From positions 1-64,000 of the forward strand of contig JAAZIU010000004.1 of NCBI GenBank assembly GCA_012800735.1: a stretch of DNA of 64,000 nucleotides. Reading direction: 5' to 3'. Below the pieces are notes generated by a model. It was not told the DNA's origin. It saw only the letters and a program-made list of their open reading frames with translations, and ran no database searches. The DNA comes from Clostridiales bacterium. GTDB lineage: Bacteria; Bacillota; Clostridia; Oscillospirales; CAG-272. Numbering within the stretch: position 1 is the first letter of the stretch; every line of letters begins with the position of its first letter. Below are positions 8,507 through 17,015 of this stretch, piece after piece. The translations under genes were made by a program, and so were the position numbers.

Positions 8507-9154
8507 TTAAGTTTGGTTATTTTTAGAGATTCTGACTGTTCGGTCTTCAATCGAAAGTCTTCCTGCGCAGAATAGCTCAGCTGCAAGAGGCAGAATCTCC
8601 CATTCAGCTTGTTCCATAACTCTGCGCTGCAAAATTTCGGGTGTATCTCCCTCTTTGACTTCAACAGCTTTCTGAAGAATTATCGGTCCTCCGTCAGTTA
8701 CTTCGTTTACAAAATGAGCGGTAGCTCCGGTAAGTTTGACGCCGTAATCAAGCGCTGCTTCATGAACGCGCACACCGTAAAAACCGTCACCGCAAAAACT
8801 CGGGATCAAAGCGGGATGTATGTTTATAATCGCGTTTTTGTAGTGCTTGATAAAATTTGAGTCGAGAATATACATAAAACCGGCGAGAATAATAAGGTCG
8901 ATCTTACGACTGTTAAGTTCTTTCAGCAATGCGCGGCTGTATTCCGTTCTGTCCGAGAATAATTTTCGATCGACTATGCAGGTTTCAATTTTATTCTCTT
9001 TTGCTCTTGAGAGGGCATAAGCTTCCGGATTACTTGAAAGCACAAGAGTTACCCGACCGCTTTTAAGCCTGCCGTCTTTTTCGGCGTTAATCAAAGCCTG
9101 AAGGTTTGTTCCGCCTCCGGAAACAAGCACGGCGATGTTTTTTATATCTTCCAT
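8507..9154 (-). CDS. purN: Phosphoribosylglycinamide formyltransferase PurN
   Basis: Transfers the formyl group of 10-formyl-THF to GAR, the third step of purine synthesis. 215 residues, typical. It starts with the GAR-binding loop AVLVSGGGTNLQAL. The active-site block INIHPALIPSF holds the catalytic Asn and His, and HFVNEVTDGGPII carries the catalytic Asp. The gene begins 2 nt after purE ends, so the two are likely translationally coupled. Confidence 0.96.
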   Translation of the reverse strand: MEDIKNIAVLVSGGGTNLQALINAEKDGRLKSGRVTLVLSSNPEAYALSRAKENKIETCIVDRKLFSDRTEYSRALLKELNSRKIDLIILAGFMYILDSNFIKHYKNAIINIHPALIPSFCGDGFYGVRVHEAALDYGVKLTGATAHFVNEVTDGGPIILQKAVEVKEGDTPEILQRRVMEQAEWEILPLAAELFCAGRLSIEDRTVRISKNNQT

Positions 9155-9156
9155 TA

Positions 9157-9663
9157 TCAGTCAAGTTCAAGTTCTGAACGAAGTTCCCTGTCTTTTTCAA
9201 TTACACCGGAATGCATTTTCTTACGTTCTTCTTTCAGCTTGTCGGAAAGTATCGGGTCGGAAAGAGCGAGAATTTCACAGGCGAGAAGCGCTGCATTGAC
9301 AGAGCCGTCTATCGCCACTGTCGCAACCGGAATACCGCTCGGCATTTGAACAATCGAAAGCAGGGAATCAAGACCGTCAAGCGTTGATGATTTAATCGGC
9401 AGACCGATAACCGGCAAAGTGGTATACGCCGCAATAAAGCCGCCTAAATGAGCAGCTTTCCCAGCTGCGGCTATTATCACTTTAACACCGGAATTTTCGG
9501 CAGATTTTGCATATCCGCAAACCAAATCCGGAGTGCGGTGGGCGCTCATGACATGAGCATCAAATTTTACGCAGAACTTTTTAAGGGTGTCGAAACATGG
9601 CTTTACCGCTTCAAAATCACTTTTAGAACCCATTATAACCGCGACTTTGGCATGATTATCCAT
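9157..9663 (-). CDS. purE: N5-carboxyaminoimidazole ribonucleotide mutase PurE (class I)
   Basis: Converts N5-CAIR to CAIR in purine synthesis. 168 residues, the class I length. Conserved blocks are IMGSKSDFEAV, MSAHRTPDLV, AAAGKAAHLGGFIAAYT and PVIGLPI. I place the start at the ATG at 9663 (MDNHAK), with AGAGG six bases upstream. A TTG seven codons further up is in frame but has no ribosome site. No purK lies in the window, so the N5-CAIR-forming step must be encoded elsewhere. Confidence 0.95.
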   Translation of the reverse strand: MDNHAKVAVIMGSKSDFEAVKPCFDTLKKFCVKFDAHVMSAHRTPDLVCGYAKSAENSGVKVIIAAAGKAAHLGGFIAAYTTLPVIGLPIKSSTLDGLDSLLSIVQMPSGIPVATVAIDGSVNAALLACEILALSDPILSDKLKEERKKMHSGVIEKDRELRSELELD

Positions 9664-9705
9664 ATGTAACCTCTGATTTATCAAAACTTTGCAAATATAA
9701 AAAAA

Positions 9706-10140
9706 CTAATTACAAATAAAGCGGTTTGAGGAATATTCAAGCAGCGATACCGTATCTCCGGAAACAAATTTTTTGCCTTCGTCCGCAACAGCCGGCCATT
9801 GCTTGCCGTTTATAAGTATTCTTCCCTGATGAGATTCGTTAAAAGGTTTAACGACTACCGCAGTTTGTCCTAAAAGTTTTCCTGCCTCAGACTCGTTTCT
9901 CCGTTGAATTACTTTTTCGAAAACAGTTAATCTCAGAAGAAGCAAAACCGCCAGAACAGATATGAAAGTGATCAACTGAGAAGAAATTGGAAATCCCGTA
10001 AGTGAAAAAATAAGCGAGAGCATAGCGGAGGGAAGCAGTGTAACGGAGATGTGTTTTACGGTAATCGCCTCAATAATAACTGAAAAAACGATTACAGCAA
10101 GCCAAATATATGGCATAAATGTTTCGATTGAAGAAAACAA
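9706..10140 (-). CDS. NfeD-like membrane protein
   Basis: 144 residues: two hydrophobic segments (~10-30 and ~36-75) and a C-terminal OB-fold-like domain. The latter contains LLGQTAVVVKPFNESHQGRI and GKQWPAVADEG, the usual NfeD pattern. Short NfeD proteins typically pair with flotillin/SPFH proteins in membrane organisation, but no SPFH gene is nearby. It lies 43 nt upstream of the purE start and 55 nt after the preceding gene, so it is probably read into the purine operon without a functional link. Confidence 0.8.
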   Translation of the reverse strand: MFSSIETFMPYIWLAVIVFSVIIEAITVKHISVTLLPSAMLSLIFSLTGFPISSQLITFISVLAVLLLLRLTVFEKVIQRRNESEAGKLLGQTAVVVKPFNESHQGRILINGKQWPAVADEGKKFVSGDTVSLLEYSSNRFICN

Positions 10141-10194
10141 AGCTTTGCCTCCTTCCTCTGACGATACGCTTAAAACCGAAATTAATTCTTTTGG

Positions 10195-10890
10195 TTAATC
10201 GTAAACAATATAGTTATATGCGGTGATGCTGTTAATTTTTGTCGAATCGCCGTATGTAAGCAATTCGAAAACAAGCGGAACTGCGCTGTCCGAGCTCATG
10301 TCGCTGCGGAAAAGACCGTCATTTTTCATAATCATGTAACTGATATCATATGTGCGCCGGCGATATCCTTTATAGTCGCCATCGTTAATAGCGGCATCAG
10401 ACAGCAGAGTAATCTCGATATTATAAATGCGCTGCATCGTAAAATCAGAATATTTATCATGCTCTTTCCAATATTCATCGGTGAAAAGAGCGTTAAGCCG
10501 TCCGGCGTCGCCGTGTCTTGCAGCATCGAAGTATTCGGCAAACAAAACAAGAGGTTCACCATACATAGAATAATTCTCGTCGGTGATAAGAGAAGACTCG
10601 GCGCCGTCAGTATATGAAATATAACGGTTCTTGTCAAGATACTGAGGATCGGTAAAAATATCTGCCTCATAATCGGGGGCGGCAAAGACAAAGTTACGCT
10701 CGAGAGTCTTTTTTGTTGAAATAGTGCTGAGAGCAAGCTTATCCCAATCGAAATTATTTAAAAAAAGTAAAATTGTCATTACCGCAATTGATATGACAAC
10801 GGCTATAAGCATCTTTCTTTTTTTGTCCGGCTTTGATTCTGAGCTGATATCGCCGCTTTTGCCGGAGATTTTGTTGGTATTATTGTCCAT
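10195..10890 (-). CDS. Unknown protein with one membrane anchor
   Basis: Not recognised. About 231 residues from the ATG at 10890; a TTG five codons upstream is in frame but has no better ribosome site. A short lysine-rich cytoplasmic tail is followed by one hydrophobic helix (MLIAVVISIAVMTILLFL). The rest (~175 residues) should lie outside the membrane. The region FAEYFDAARHGDAGRLNALF resembles the first helices of NTF2/SnoaL-like pockets, but this is a weak impression. It sits between a sugar isomerase gene and the NfeD-like gene in the same orientation. Confidence 0.6.
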   Translation of the reverse strand: MDNNTNKISGKSGDISSESKPDKKRKMLIAVVISIAVMTILLFLNNFDWDKLALSTISTKKTLERNFVFAAPDYEADIFTDPQYLDKNRYISYTDGAESSLITDENYSMYGEPLVLFAEYFDAARHGDAGRLNALFTDEYWKEHDKYSDFTMQRIYNIEITLLSDAAINDGDYKGYRRRTYDISYMIMKNDGLFRSDMSSDSAVPLVFELLTYGDSTKINSITAYNYIVYD

Positions 10891-10926
10891 AACGGCACCC
10901 GACAAAGTCTTTTATAAAAGATTATC

Positions 10927-10952
10927 ACGGTGAGGCGGAGATGCCTCACCGT
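10927..10952 (-). terminator. Hairpin after the sugar isomerase gene
   Basis: Perfect 10-bp stem (ACGGTGAGGC / GCCTCACCGT) with a 6-nt loop, 11 nt past the stop of the upstream gene. On the minus strand the following sequence is GATAATCTTTTAT, so the T-run is displaced. It may be a partial terminator or an mRNA-stabilising 3' end inside a longer transcript. Confidence 0.5.
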
Positions 10953-10962
10953 TAAGCTGATT

Positions 10963-11820
10963 TTAACCGATAAATCTCTTGATGTTTTCAAGCCCCAGAG
11001 CGATGCCCTTTATGTTATCCTCCATGCCTTCGAACTCTATTGCAACATAATCGTCGTAACCGGCTCTTTTGAGGATATTGAGCGACTGACAGGCTTTTCC
11101 GTCTCCGTGACCTACGATTGCTCCGCGCAGATAGTTTCCGGCGCGGGTGCGGAACCATCCGGAACCGGGATTAACATCCATTCCGGATTTCCAGAAGAAG
11201 TCTTTCGCATGAACATGAATCGCATACGGAGCTAAAATGCCGACAGCTTTGACCGGATCTTCATCAGCGCACATAAAGTTGCCGATATCGACAAGAGCGC
11301 CGAAGTTCGGGCTTGCGACTCCGTTTATGATTTTTTCCACACGACAGCTGTCCTGAGCAAAGAAACCGTGGTTTTCTGTCATTGTCTTGACACCCTTCTG
11401 TTCTGCGTATTTTGTTACCTCAGAGCAGCCCTTTATAATACGGGGAAGAGCATCGTCGAAGCCTATTGAATACTTTCTGCCGCCGGCGAAACCGTATGCG
11501 GTATCGTGGCGCATCTTCTTAACTCCGAGAGCGGCGGCAAAATCGATTTCTTTGTAAAGGCGCTTGATTTCATCTTCAAGCACTCCGTTTGAACCGTTTA
11601 GAAAATCCGCGCCGGTTACTGCGGAATCGGGTTCAAGTCCCTTTGAAAGAGTATATTCTTTAAGCTCTTTGGCAAGTTCAAGATCAAAATTATTTGTCCA
11701 GCCGCCGTAGCAAAACTCAAAGCCGTCAAAACCGAGTTCTGCTGCCTTGTCAATCAAACCTTTAATACCCAGGGTATCATTATAACCGCCGAAGCTGTAG
11801 CTGCTAACCGATATTTTCAT
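10963..11820 (-). CDS. Sugar phosphate isomerase/epimerase (xylose-isomerase-like TIM barrel)
   Basis: 285-residue AP-endonuclease-2/xylose-isomerase-type TIM barrel. Such enzymes interconvert keto- and aldo-sugars or inositol derivatives using a divalent metal. Probable metal ligands are the Glu and His of TMTENHGFF, the Asp of GALVDIGN, the His residues of YAIHVHAKDFFW and the Glu of YVAIEFEGMED. There is no signal peptide. The start has GAGGTG five bases upstream. A LacI-type palindrome overlaps the promoter, suggesting sugar-dependent control. The exact substrate cannot be read from the sequence. Confidence 0.82.
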   Translation of the reverse strand: MKISVSSYSFGGYNDTLGIKGLIDKAAELGFDGFEFCYGGWTNNFDLELAKELKEYTLSKGLEPDSAVTGADFLNGSNGVLEDEIKRLYKEIDFAAALGVKKMRHDTAYGFAGGRKYSIGFDDALPRIIKGCSEVTKYAEQKGVKTMTENHGFFAQDSCRVEKIINGVASPNFGALVDIGNFMCADEDPVKAVGILAPYAIHVHAKDFFWKSGMDVNPGSGWFRTRAGNYLRGAIVGHGDGKACQSLNILKRAGYDDYVAIEFEGMEDNIKGIALGLENIKRFIG

Positions 11821-11891
11821 TCTCTCACCTCATGGCTGTTTATTATGTTTTTATTATCGGACCTGAATAATCAGACCCATCGATACTAAGT

Positions 11892-11920
11892 ATTATACCA
11901 TATTTCTCTGATTTTGTAAA
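11892..11920 (-). promoter_or_regulatory. Sigma-A promoter of the sugar isomerase gene
   Basis: On the minus strand TTTACA and TATAAT are separated by 17 nt, about 70 nt upstream of the start codon. The -35 box lies inside the palindrome at 11912-11933. Confidence 0.75.
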
Positions 11921-11933
11921 CCGTTTTACAAAA
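11912..11933. promoter_or_regulatory. LacI/GalR-type operator palindrome
   Basis: TTTTGTAAAC-CG-TTTTACAAAA is a 22-bp palindrome with one mismatched position and a central CG, the layout of LacI-family operators. It covers the -35 box of the isomerase promoter, a position suited to repression. No LacI-family gene is in the window, so the regulator would be encoded elsewhere. Confidence 0.6.
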
Positions 11934-12068
11934 ATAATAATATCATTTTACATTAACTCTTAAATAACAGCTAATTAATGTTTACCGGTGACTTTCAAAT
12001 TTTTCGATAATATAACTGCTTTTATTATACAAAATATAACACACGGCATCGAATTTACATAAAATGGC

Positions 12069-12097
12069 TTGACAAAATCCCGATTTATCTTTATAAT
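12069..12097 (+). promoter_or_regulatory. Sigma-A promoter of the acyl carrier protein gene
   Basis: TTGACA, 17-nt spacer, TATAAT: an essentially perfect consensus promoter 75 nt upstream of the ACP start. It suggests strong expression. The interval 11934-12068 between the divergent promoters is AT-rich and shows nothing else. Confidence 0.9.
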
Positions 12098-12171
12098 ATA
12101 TTTTTGTAAGACTGTGACCGTGTTCACATTATTTTTTGTATTATAAAACAAGAAACCACGGAGGTATAAGT

Positions 12172-12441
12172 ATGGGATTAAATATGTTTGAAACTGTTAA
12201 AAAAATACTTGTTGAGGATCTTCAGATTGAAGAAAGCGAAATAAGGCCGGAATCAGAGCTGATCAACGATTTGGGAATTAATTCTCTTGAGCTTGCCGAC
12301 CTTGTCATGAATTGCGAAGACAAAATGGGAATCGAAATCAAAGATGAGGAAATCCGTGACTTTTTGACCGTCAACGACGTGATTACTTATCTTGAAAAAA
12401 CAGTAAACGAAAAAGAAAGCGCAAAAAAAGGTCGCAAATAA
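12172..12441 (+). CDS. Acyl carrier protein
   Basis: 89-residue four-helix carrier of acyl chains on a phosphopantetheine arm. The modified serine is in DLGINSLELADLVM. Most ACPs have DSL there and this has NSL, so recognition by the holo-ACP synthase may differ. I place the start at the ATG at 12172 (MGLNMFE) with GGAGG seven bases upstream; an upstream in-frame ATG at 12136 has no ribosome site. The gene is not next to fatty-acid synthesis genes, so this may be a secondary ACP. The lysine-rich tail is unremarkable. Confidence 0.88.
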   Translation: MGLNMFETVKKILVEDLQIEESEIRPESELINDLGINSLELADLVMNCEDKMGIEIKDEEIRDFLTVNDVITYLEKTVNEKESAKKGRK

Positions 12442-12505
12442 TATTTTCGCTTTTAGCGCTGAAGCTTGCGACGCTTATTTAGAAATATCATGAGGAGGTG
12501 AGGAT

Positions 12506-13309
12506 ATGGGTGCGTTAAAAGCAGTGTTGATAATTGCTGCCGTGATTCTTCTTTTATATGCTGCGTTCCGCATTGCCTTAAAAGTTAAATCCTCGCTTGA
12601 TTATGATAAAGTTATGAAAACCGCCAAGCGTGACAGAAGATTTCTCGGCAAACTTCTTTCTACGCAGTTCGCCAAAGGCAAATATATGTTAAATGTCATC
12701 TTGCCTTACGGTCCGGACGGCAAAGACTCCGGACCGGTCGACGCTGTTGTTGTCACAAAAGGCGGTATTGCAATAATAACCGCCAAGTATTTCAGCGGGA
12801 GAGTGGTAAATCCTTATCGCGGTGACTGGACGGTTACAAATGCCGGCAACACCTGGCTTTTTCCAAATTTATTTGAGAAAAATGCCGATTTCATAGAAGC
12901 TGTCAAAACCGTTATGAGGCGTGAAAAGTTATATAACATACCGATTCATAATATAGTAATGTTCGGTTCCAGGAACGTAAAATTTTCAAGCAAAGAATCG
13001 ACGTTGTTAACTCCGGAGCAGCTCATGCAATATCTTCACGATATAAATAACGATAAATTCCTGAAAAGCAGCCAGCAAAAGGAAGTTATGCGCGCTTTTG
13101 CTAAATACCGCCGCAGAATCGTTCCCAAGAAAGCTCAACAGGCAAATAATAGGAATAATCAGCAATCCGGAAAGCAAGGCATGGTAATATCTGAGCATAG
13201 AATCAGACAAAGCTCGGTTCAAAGAACAAAGACGCCTTTAGCTGCGCCCGCTCATAAGTCTTCAAATCCAACCGCTCCGGGCTCTCGGATGAATCAAACC
13301 CGCAAATAA
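12506..13309 (+). CDS. Membrane-anchored NERD-domain-like protein
   Basis: 267 residues. An N-terminal helix (~4-22) anchors the protein. A domain at ~60-180 follows the NERD (nuclease-related domain) pattern: VDAVVVTKGGIAIITAKYF, then SGRVVNPYRGDW. In typical NERD proteins the core reads IEVK, whose Glu and Lys belong to the nuclease-like active site. Here it reads ITAK, so the Glu is absent and catalysis is doubtful. The C-terminal ~65 residues are basic, Gln/Asn/Ser/Pro-rich and probably disordered. GGAGGTGA precedes the start. It shares a strand with the ACP gene, 64 nt downstream, and may be cotranscribed. Function unknown. Confidence 0.65.
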   Translation: MGALKAVLIIAAVILLLYAAFRIALKVKSSLDYDKVMKTAKRDRRFLGKLLSTQFAKGKYMLNVILPYGPDGKDSGPVDAVVVTKGGIAIITAKYFSGRVVNPYRGDWTVTNAGNTWLFPNLFEKNADFIEAVKTVMRREKLYNIPIHNIVMFGSRNVKFSSKESTLLTPEQLMQYLHDINNDKFLKSSQQKEVMRAFAKYRRRIVPKKAQQANNRNNQQSGKQGMVISEHRIRQSSVQRTKTPLAAPAHKSSNPTAPGSRMNQTRK

Positions 13310-13327
13310 GCGAAATATAATATTACC

Positions 13328-13364
13328 AGGCTGCCGTTTGTCATATGTATGGCTTCGGCAGCCT
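13328..13364 (+). terminator. Hairpin after the NERD-like gene
   Basis: A perfect 9-bp stem (AGGCTGCCG / CGGCAGCCT) with a 19-nt loop, 18 nt after the stop codon. The T-run is missing, so termination may be weak. Confidence 0.45.
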
Positions 13365-13408
13365 ATTCCATGCGATAATGAATGTAAAGATAAGAAAGAA
13401 TTTTTAAT

Positions 13409-14806
13409 ATGAAATATCATAATTCAGAAACGGATATAGCGATTATCGGCGGCGGGATCGGCGGGCTGATGTTTGCCCATCGTATTTCATTAAAGCGTCC
13501 TGATTTGAAGGTTATTATGTTAGAAAAAGGCGCGCCGCTTGAAAAACGTGTCTGTCCGATAATCGCTCAAAAGGCTTCAACCTGCGTAAACTGCCGTCAC
13601 TGCGCCATTATGACAGGTTTGGGCGGCGCCGGCGCATTTTCCGACGGCAAGTATATAATATCAACCGAATACGGCGGCTGGCTGCCTGAATATCTTCCCG
13701 GCAAAACGGTTATTGATTATATTGAACAAGCGGATAAAATACTGGTCAGCTTCGGCGCATCTACCGAGCGTTATATGCCGAGTGACGAGCTGAAGAAAAT
13801 GACCCTTCGTTACGATCTTCATATGCTCCAGGCGCAGGTAAAACATCTCGGAACCGATGAAAATTTCAAAACAATGTCTCGCATGGTTGATTACTTAAAA
13901 CAGGTTATCGAGATTCGTACCGAAACAAATGTTTATGATATCGACCGCGAAACCAATACCGTTTTATGTGAGGATTATAAAACAGGTGAAAAATATAATA
14001 TTAAGGCAAAGAAAATAGTTATTGCCGTAGGCAGAGCCGGCAGTCAGTTCTTCTCGGATTGGTGTTCGAGACACAAAATGCCTTTGCTAAACAATCAGGT
14101 AGATATCGGTGTCAGAGTTGAACTTCCGGCAATAATCTGGGAAGACTTTTCAAAGGTTGTTTATGAGCCGAAAATCATCTATCGTTCAAAGGGATACGGA
14201 GACGCGACCCGCATTTTTTGCTTCAACGAACGCGGAGCGGTTGTTACCGAAAATACCGACGGTGTTTTAACCGTTAACGGACATTCCTACCGCGATAAAT
14301 CCCGAGCTACCGAAAATTCCAACTTCGCCTTGCTTACGACCATAAAATTTACAAACCCGTTTAACAATCCCGTTGAATACGCACGTCATGTAGCATCTCT
14401 TGCAAACCTTATAAGCGGAGGAGAGGTGCTTGTACAGCGGCTTGGGGACCTAAAGCAGGGAAGGCGCACCGATGCCCGACGATTGGCCGCTTCCACTACC
14501 CGTCCGACACTGAACGCCGTTCCCGGAGACCTTTCCCTTTGTATGCCAAAAAGGCAGCTTGATAATATCATAGAGACGCTTGACGCCCTAAACAATATTG
14601 CCCCCGGAACAAACAACTATGACACTTTACTTTACGGCATAGAATGTAAATATTATTCCGCTCGTCCGGTGACAAACGATTTTGAGCTTGCCGAATGCAA
14701 AGGCATATACGCCATTGGCGACGGTGCCGGATTTACAAGATCGCTGTCGCAGGCTTCGGCCAACGGTCTTTATGTTGCCGATAAGATTATAAGTGAAGGA
14801 ATATAA
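13409..14806 (+). CDS. FAD-dependent protein of the COG2509 family
   Basis: 465-residue flavoprotein of unknown substrate. The N-terminal dinucleotide-binding motif is DIAIIGGGIGGLMFAHR and the C-terminal FAD-binding motif is IYAIGDGAGFTRSLSQA. A characteristic cysteine group follows the first strand: CP-x8-CVNCRHC, then GLGGAGAFSDGK. The distal LGDLKQGRRTD and RPVTNDFELAECKGIYAIGD-type blocks are also typical. The cysteines could bind a metal or an Fe-S cluster. The ribosome site is weak (AAGAAAG). It appears monocistronic. Confidence 0.85.
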   Translation: MKYHNSETDIAIIGGGIGGLMFAHRISLKRPDLKVIMLEKGAPLEKRVCPIIAQKASTCVNCRHCAIMTGLGGAGAFSDGKYIISTEYGGWLPEYLPGKTVIDYIEQADKILVSFGASTERYMPSDELKKMTLRYDLHMLQAQVKHLGTDENFKTMSRMVDYLKQVIEIRTETNVYDIDRETNTVLCEDYKTGEKYNIKAKKIVIAVGRAGSQFFSDWCSRHKMPLLNNQVDIGVRVELPAIIWEDFSKVVYEPKIIYRSKGYGDATRIFCFNERGAVVTENTDGVLTVNGHSYRDKSRATENSNFALLTTIKFTNPFNNPVEYARHVASLANLISGGEVLVQRLGDLKQGRRTDARRLAASTTRPTLNAVPGDLSLCMPKRQLDNIIETLDALNNIAPGTNNYDTLLYGIECKYYSARPVTNDFELAECKGIYAIGDGAGFTRSLSQASANGLYVADKIISEGI

Positions 14807-14812
14807 TAAAAA

Positions 14813-14838
14813 AACCGGAAGGTGTGCGCCTTCCGGTT
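14813..14838. terminator. Shared bidirectional terminator
   Basis: Perfect 10-bp stem AACCGGAAGG / CCTTCCGGTT with a 6-nt loop between two convergent genes. On the minus strand it is followed by seven T (strong); on the plus strand by TATATT (weaker). Confidence 0.88.
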
Positions 14839-14847
14839 TATATTAGT

Positions 14848-15711
14848 TCAATTCTGCTCAAGGGAGTTCCAGTCGTAAACCACGATATTTCCACCCGTCA
14901 ATCTCACTCTTATTTTAACGGTTGAAATCGGAATATCAGTCTTAAATTCATTTTCTAAGATTGTGCCGAGATATACAATTTCCCCGTCGTCTACCGCTAA
15001 ATCAAATGTCTGAGTATCCGGATTTATAAGCACAACTGATACGCTGCTGTTTGACGCATCAACAGAACATTCTTTAATATTCCGGCTTTTAATTATTATA
15101 TCGCTTTCGGAAGCATTTATTGTCATTGTGGAAGATGTAGAGACATTGTTGATATCAACGGTGCCGTGCATCATCTCGATTCTGTAATCGGTTTTAGCGC
15201 TTATATCTGAGATTGTAAGCTGGCTTTCGGTACCGTCAAGATCTATGACATTCAGCTTGTCGGAAGGGGCAATATATATATTTACCGCTTTCTGTCGCTT
15301 GTGGAAACCGGTCTTGTTGTAATACTGGAGATATTGTCGGACACCTTTAAACTCAAATCCGCTCTCTGCGAAATTCATAATCGAAAATATGTTCAGCGAA
15401 TCGTCAAGAGTGAAGCTTTGAGCGGTAAGATTCGCGGAATAGGTTCCGGCAGGGAAGTTGATTATCTCGCAGTAGGAACGGTCGCCACGGCAGATATTTA
15501 CAACAGCAGCGGTGACATTAAGAGAAATCCTGTTAAGCTCCGTTTCGGAGAAATCTATCGTATGTCTGATATCTCCGTCGGTCAGTTTTTCAGCTTCAAA
15601 CAGTTGTATGCCCTGCTTTTCAGCCATATTGGCGGAGGTAAAACAAAGCCCTAATCCTGCTGCGATGACTACGACCGAAACAATTAGGAATATAATTGAT
15701 GCCGGTTTCAA
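14848..15711 (-). CDS. DUF4097-like anchored beta-solenoid protein
   Basis: 287 residues. An N-terminal hydrophobic helix (~4-26) is followed by an extracytoplasmic beta-rich region whose short alternating strands resemble DUF4097/DUF4098 adhesin-like proteins (TVDINNVSTSSTMTI, SDIIIKSRNIKECSVDAS). I read the start as TTG at 15711, with GGAGG nine bases upstream. It overlaps the stop of the HAAS-domain gene by 4 nt (TTGA), so the two are translationally coupled. In other Clostridia such pairs are often controlled by a PadR regulator gene next door; none is present here. Function unknown. Confidence 0.72.
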   Translation of the reverse strand: MKPASIIFLIVSVVVIAAGLGLCFTSANMAEKQGIQLFEAEKLTDGDIRHTIDFSETELNRISLNVTAAVVNICRGDRSYCEIINFPAGTYSANLTAQSFTLDDSLNIFSIMNFAESGFEFKGVRQYLQYYNKTGFHKRQKAVNIYIAPSDKLNVIDLDGTESQLTISDISAKTDYRIEMMHGTVDINNVSTSSTMTINASESDIIIKSRNIKECSVDASNSSVSVVLINPDTQTFDLAVDDGEIVYLGTILENEFKTDIPISTVKIRVRLTGGNIVVYDWNSLEQN

Positions 15712-16964
15712 TTAATTTCACCTCCTCTGTCAATGTCGCTGGAGCGTCTTTTGAGACTGTAATAAAGATCTTTTAAGCTGCCGATAATCAGTTGAAGAAG
15801 AGCGGTAAGCTTTTTGAGCGTGAAAGGCAGAAATCTGATCGCCAGATTGTAAATAAGTATCGCCGAGAACATACATATGCCGCCGACAAGAAGACCGAGT
15901 CCAAGCTCATAGAGACCTATCGGCGCAACAGAAAACAACTGAGTTATTCCGTAAATAATCCCGACAAGCGAAATAGCGGTTCCGACTGCGATGTCACCTA
16001 TCAAGAGCGCGATAAGAGCAACGATAAGCGCAGCGACCAACGCAAAAAGCGCTCCAAAAACTATGAATACGGTAAGGTAAATAAGAGCCGTAAACGGCAA
16101 GGTAGCAAAGAACAATGCCCAAAACAAAGGCGAGCCGCGAATCTTCTCGGTTTCATATATCTCGTCCAGCTGATAATCATCAACCGATGAATACTGCTCC
16201 TGATAATAATCACCCGAGTATACGGCATTCTGAAATCCTTCGGCAGACATTTGTTCGGAAGGATAGCTCTCATATTCATTTTCCTGAATGCTCCGGTCAA
16301 CAGCGTCTTGCTCGGATGTGATATCTCTGCGCGCCCGGTTGAAACTTCCTGTCTGTCTAATGGATGTTTCTGATGTATTATACTTGCGTATTGCAGGACG
16401 ACTTCCGGTTTCCGATATCTTTTCCGCGCTGCTTTTGTCGAGTGATATTTCGGCGGGGATAAATTCTTGCAGCGGTGATTCTTCGAGATGACGTTCGGGT
16501 TCTGTTGCTTCCGAATCGTAGGAAATTATCTCTTCGGCTTCGTTGGCATCCGATATTTCAGAGTCTACGACAGGCGGAACCGTATTCCGAACGTTTATCG
16601 AGTCGTGAATGATCTGAGCCGGCTGTATACTTTGATGTTTTGATATTATCTCGGTGCCGTCGTCACCGGCGACGATAATCGGTCTTGCGCTATCGGCAGA
16701 AGTCGATTCTTCACCGGCAGCCTTTACTTTGTTTATTTCTTGTGTTCCAAGCAATTTCGCCTTTTTCTTCTGAATGAAACTGGCGATATTAGCCGCGATA
16801 ATATTAATCTGTTCTTTATCCTCAAGCGTTTCGGCAAGCTCGGTTTCATCAAGCGAATCGAGATAGTTGCGTGATATTCGCAGCTGTTTTTCGATATCGG
16901 CGTCACTGACTCCGAGCGCCTTCAGCTTGTCCCCGAGGGAAGACAGATATGCATTTATATCCAA
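15708..16964 (-). CDS. HAAS/DUF1700-like membrane protein with long acidic linker
   Basis: 418 residues from a TTG at 16964, preceded by GGAGG eleven bases upstream. The open frame continues upstream, but that part runs antisense through trmB and lacks a ribosome site. An N-terminal helical domain (~1-70; YLSSLGDKLKALGVSDADIEKQL) matches the HAAS domain of DUF1700-type proteins. A ~200-residue Ser/Glu-rich disordered stretch follows. The C-terminal ~145 residues hold about four membrane helices and a basic tail. It is coupled to the DUF4097-like gene. The pair is probably an envelope-related module of unknown role. Confidence 0.72.
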   Translation of the reverse strand: MDINAYLSSLGDKLKALGVSDADIEKQLRISRNYLDSLDETELAETLEDKEQINIIAANIASFIQKKKAKLLGTQEINKVKAAGEESTSADSARPIIVAGDDGTEIISKHQSIQPAQIIHDSINVRNTVPPVVDSEISDANEAEEIISYDSEATEPERHLEESPLQEFIPAEISLDKSSAEKISETGSRPAIRKYNTSETSIRQTGSFNRARRDITSEQDAVDRSIQENEYESYPSEQMSAEGFQNAVYSGDYYQEQYSSVDDYQLDEIYETEKIRGSPLFWALFFATLPFTALIYLTVFIVFGALFALVAALIVALIALLIGDIAVGTAISLVGIIYGITQLFSVAPIGLYELGLGLLVGGICMFSAILIYNLAIRFLPFTLKKLTALLQLIIGSLKDLYYSLKRRSSDIDRGGEIN

Positions 16965-17015
16965 AATAATTTTTACCTCCGTTTCCCCAAAAAATATAGT
17001 CAGGATGATACAAAC

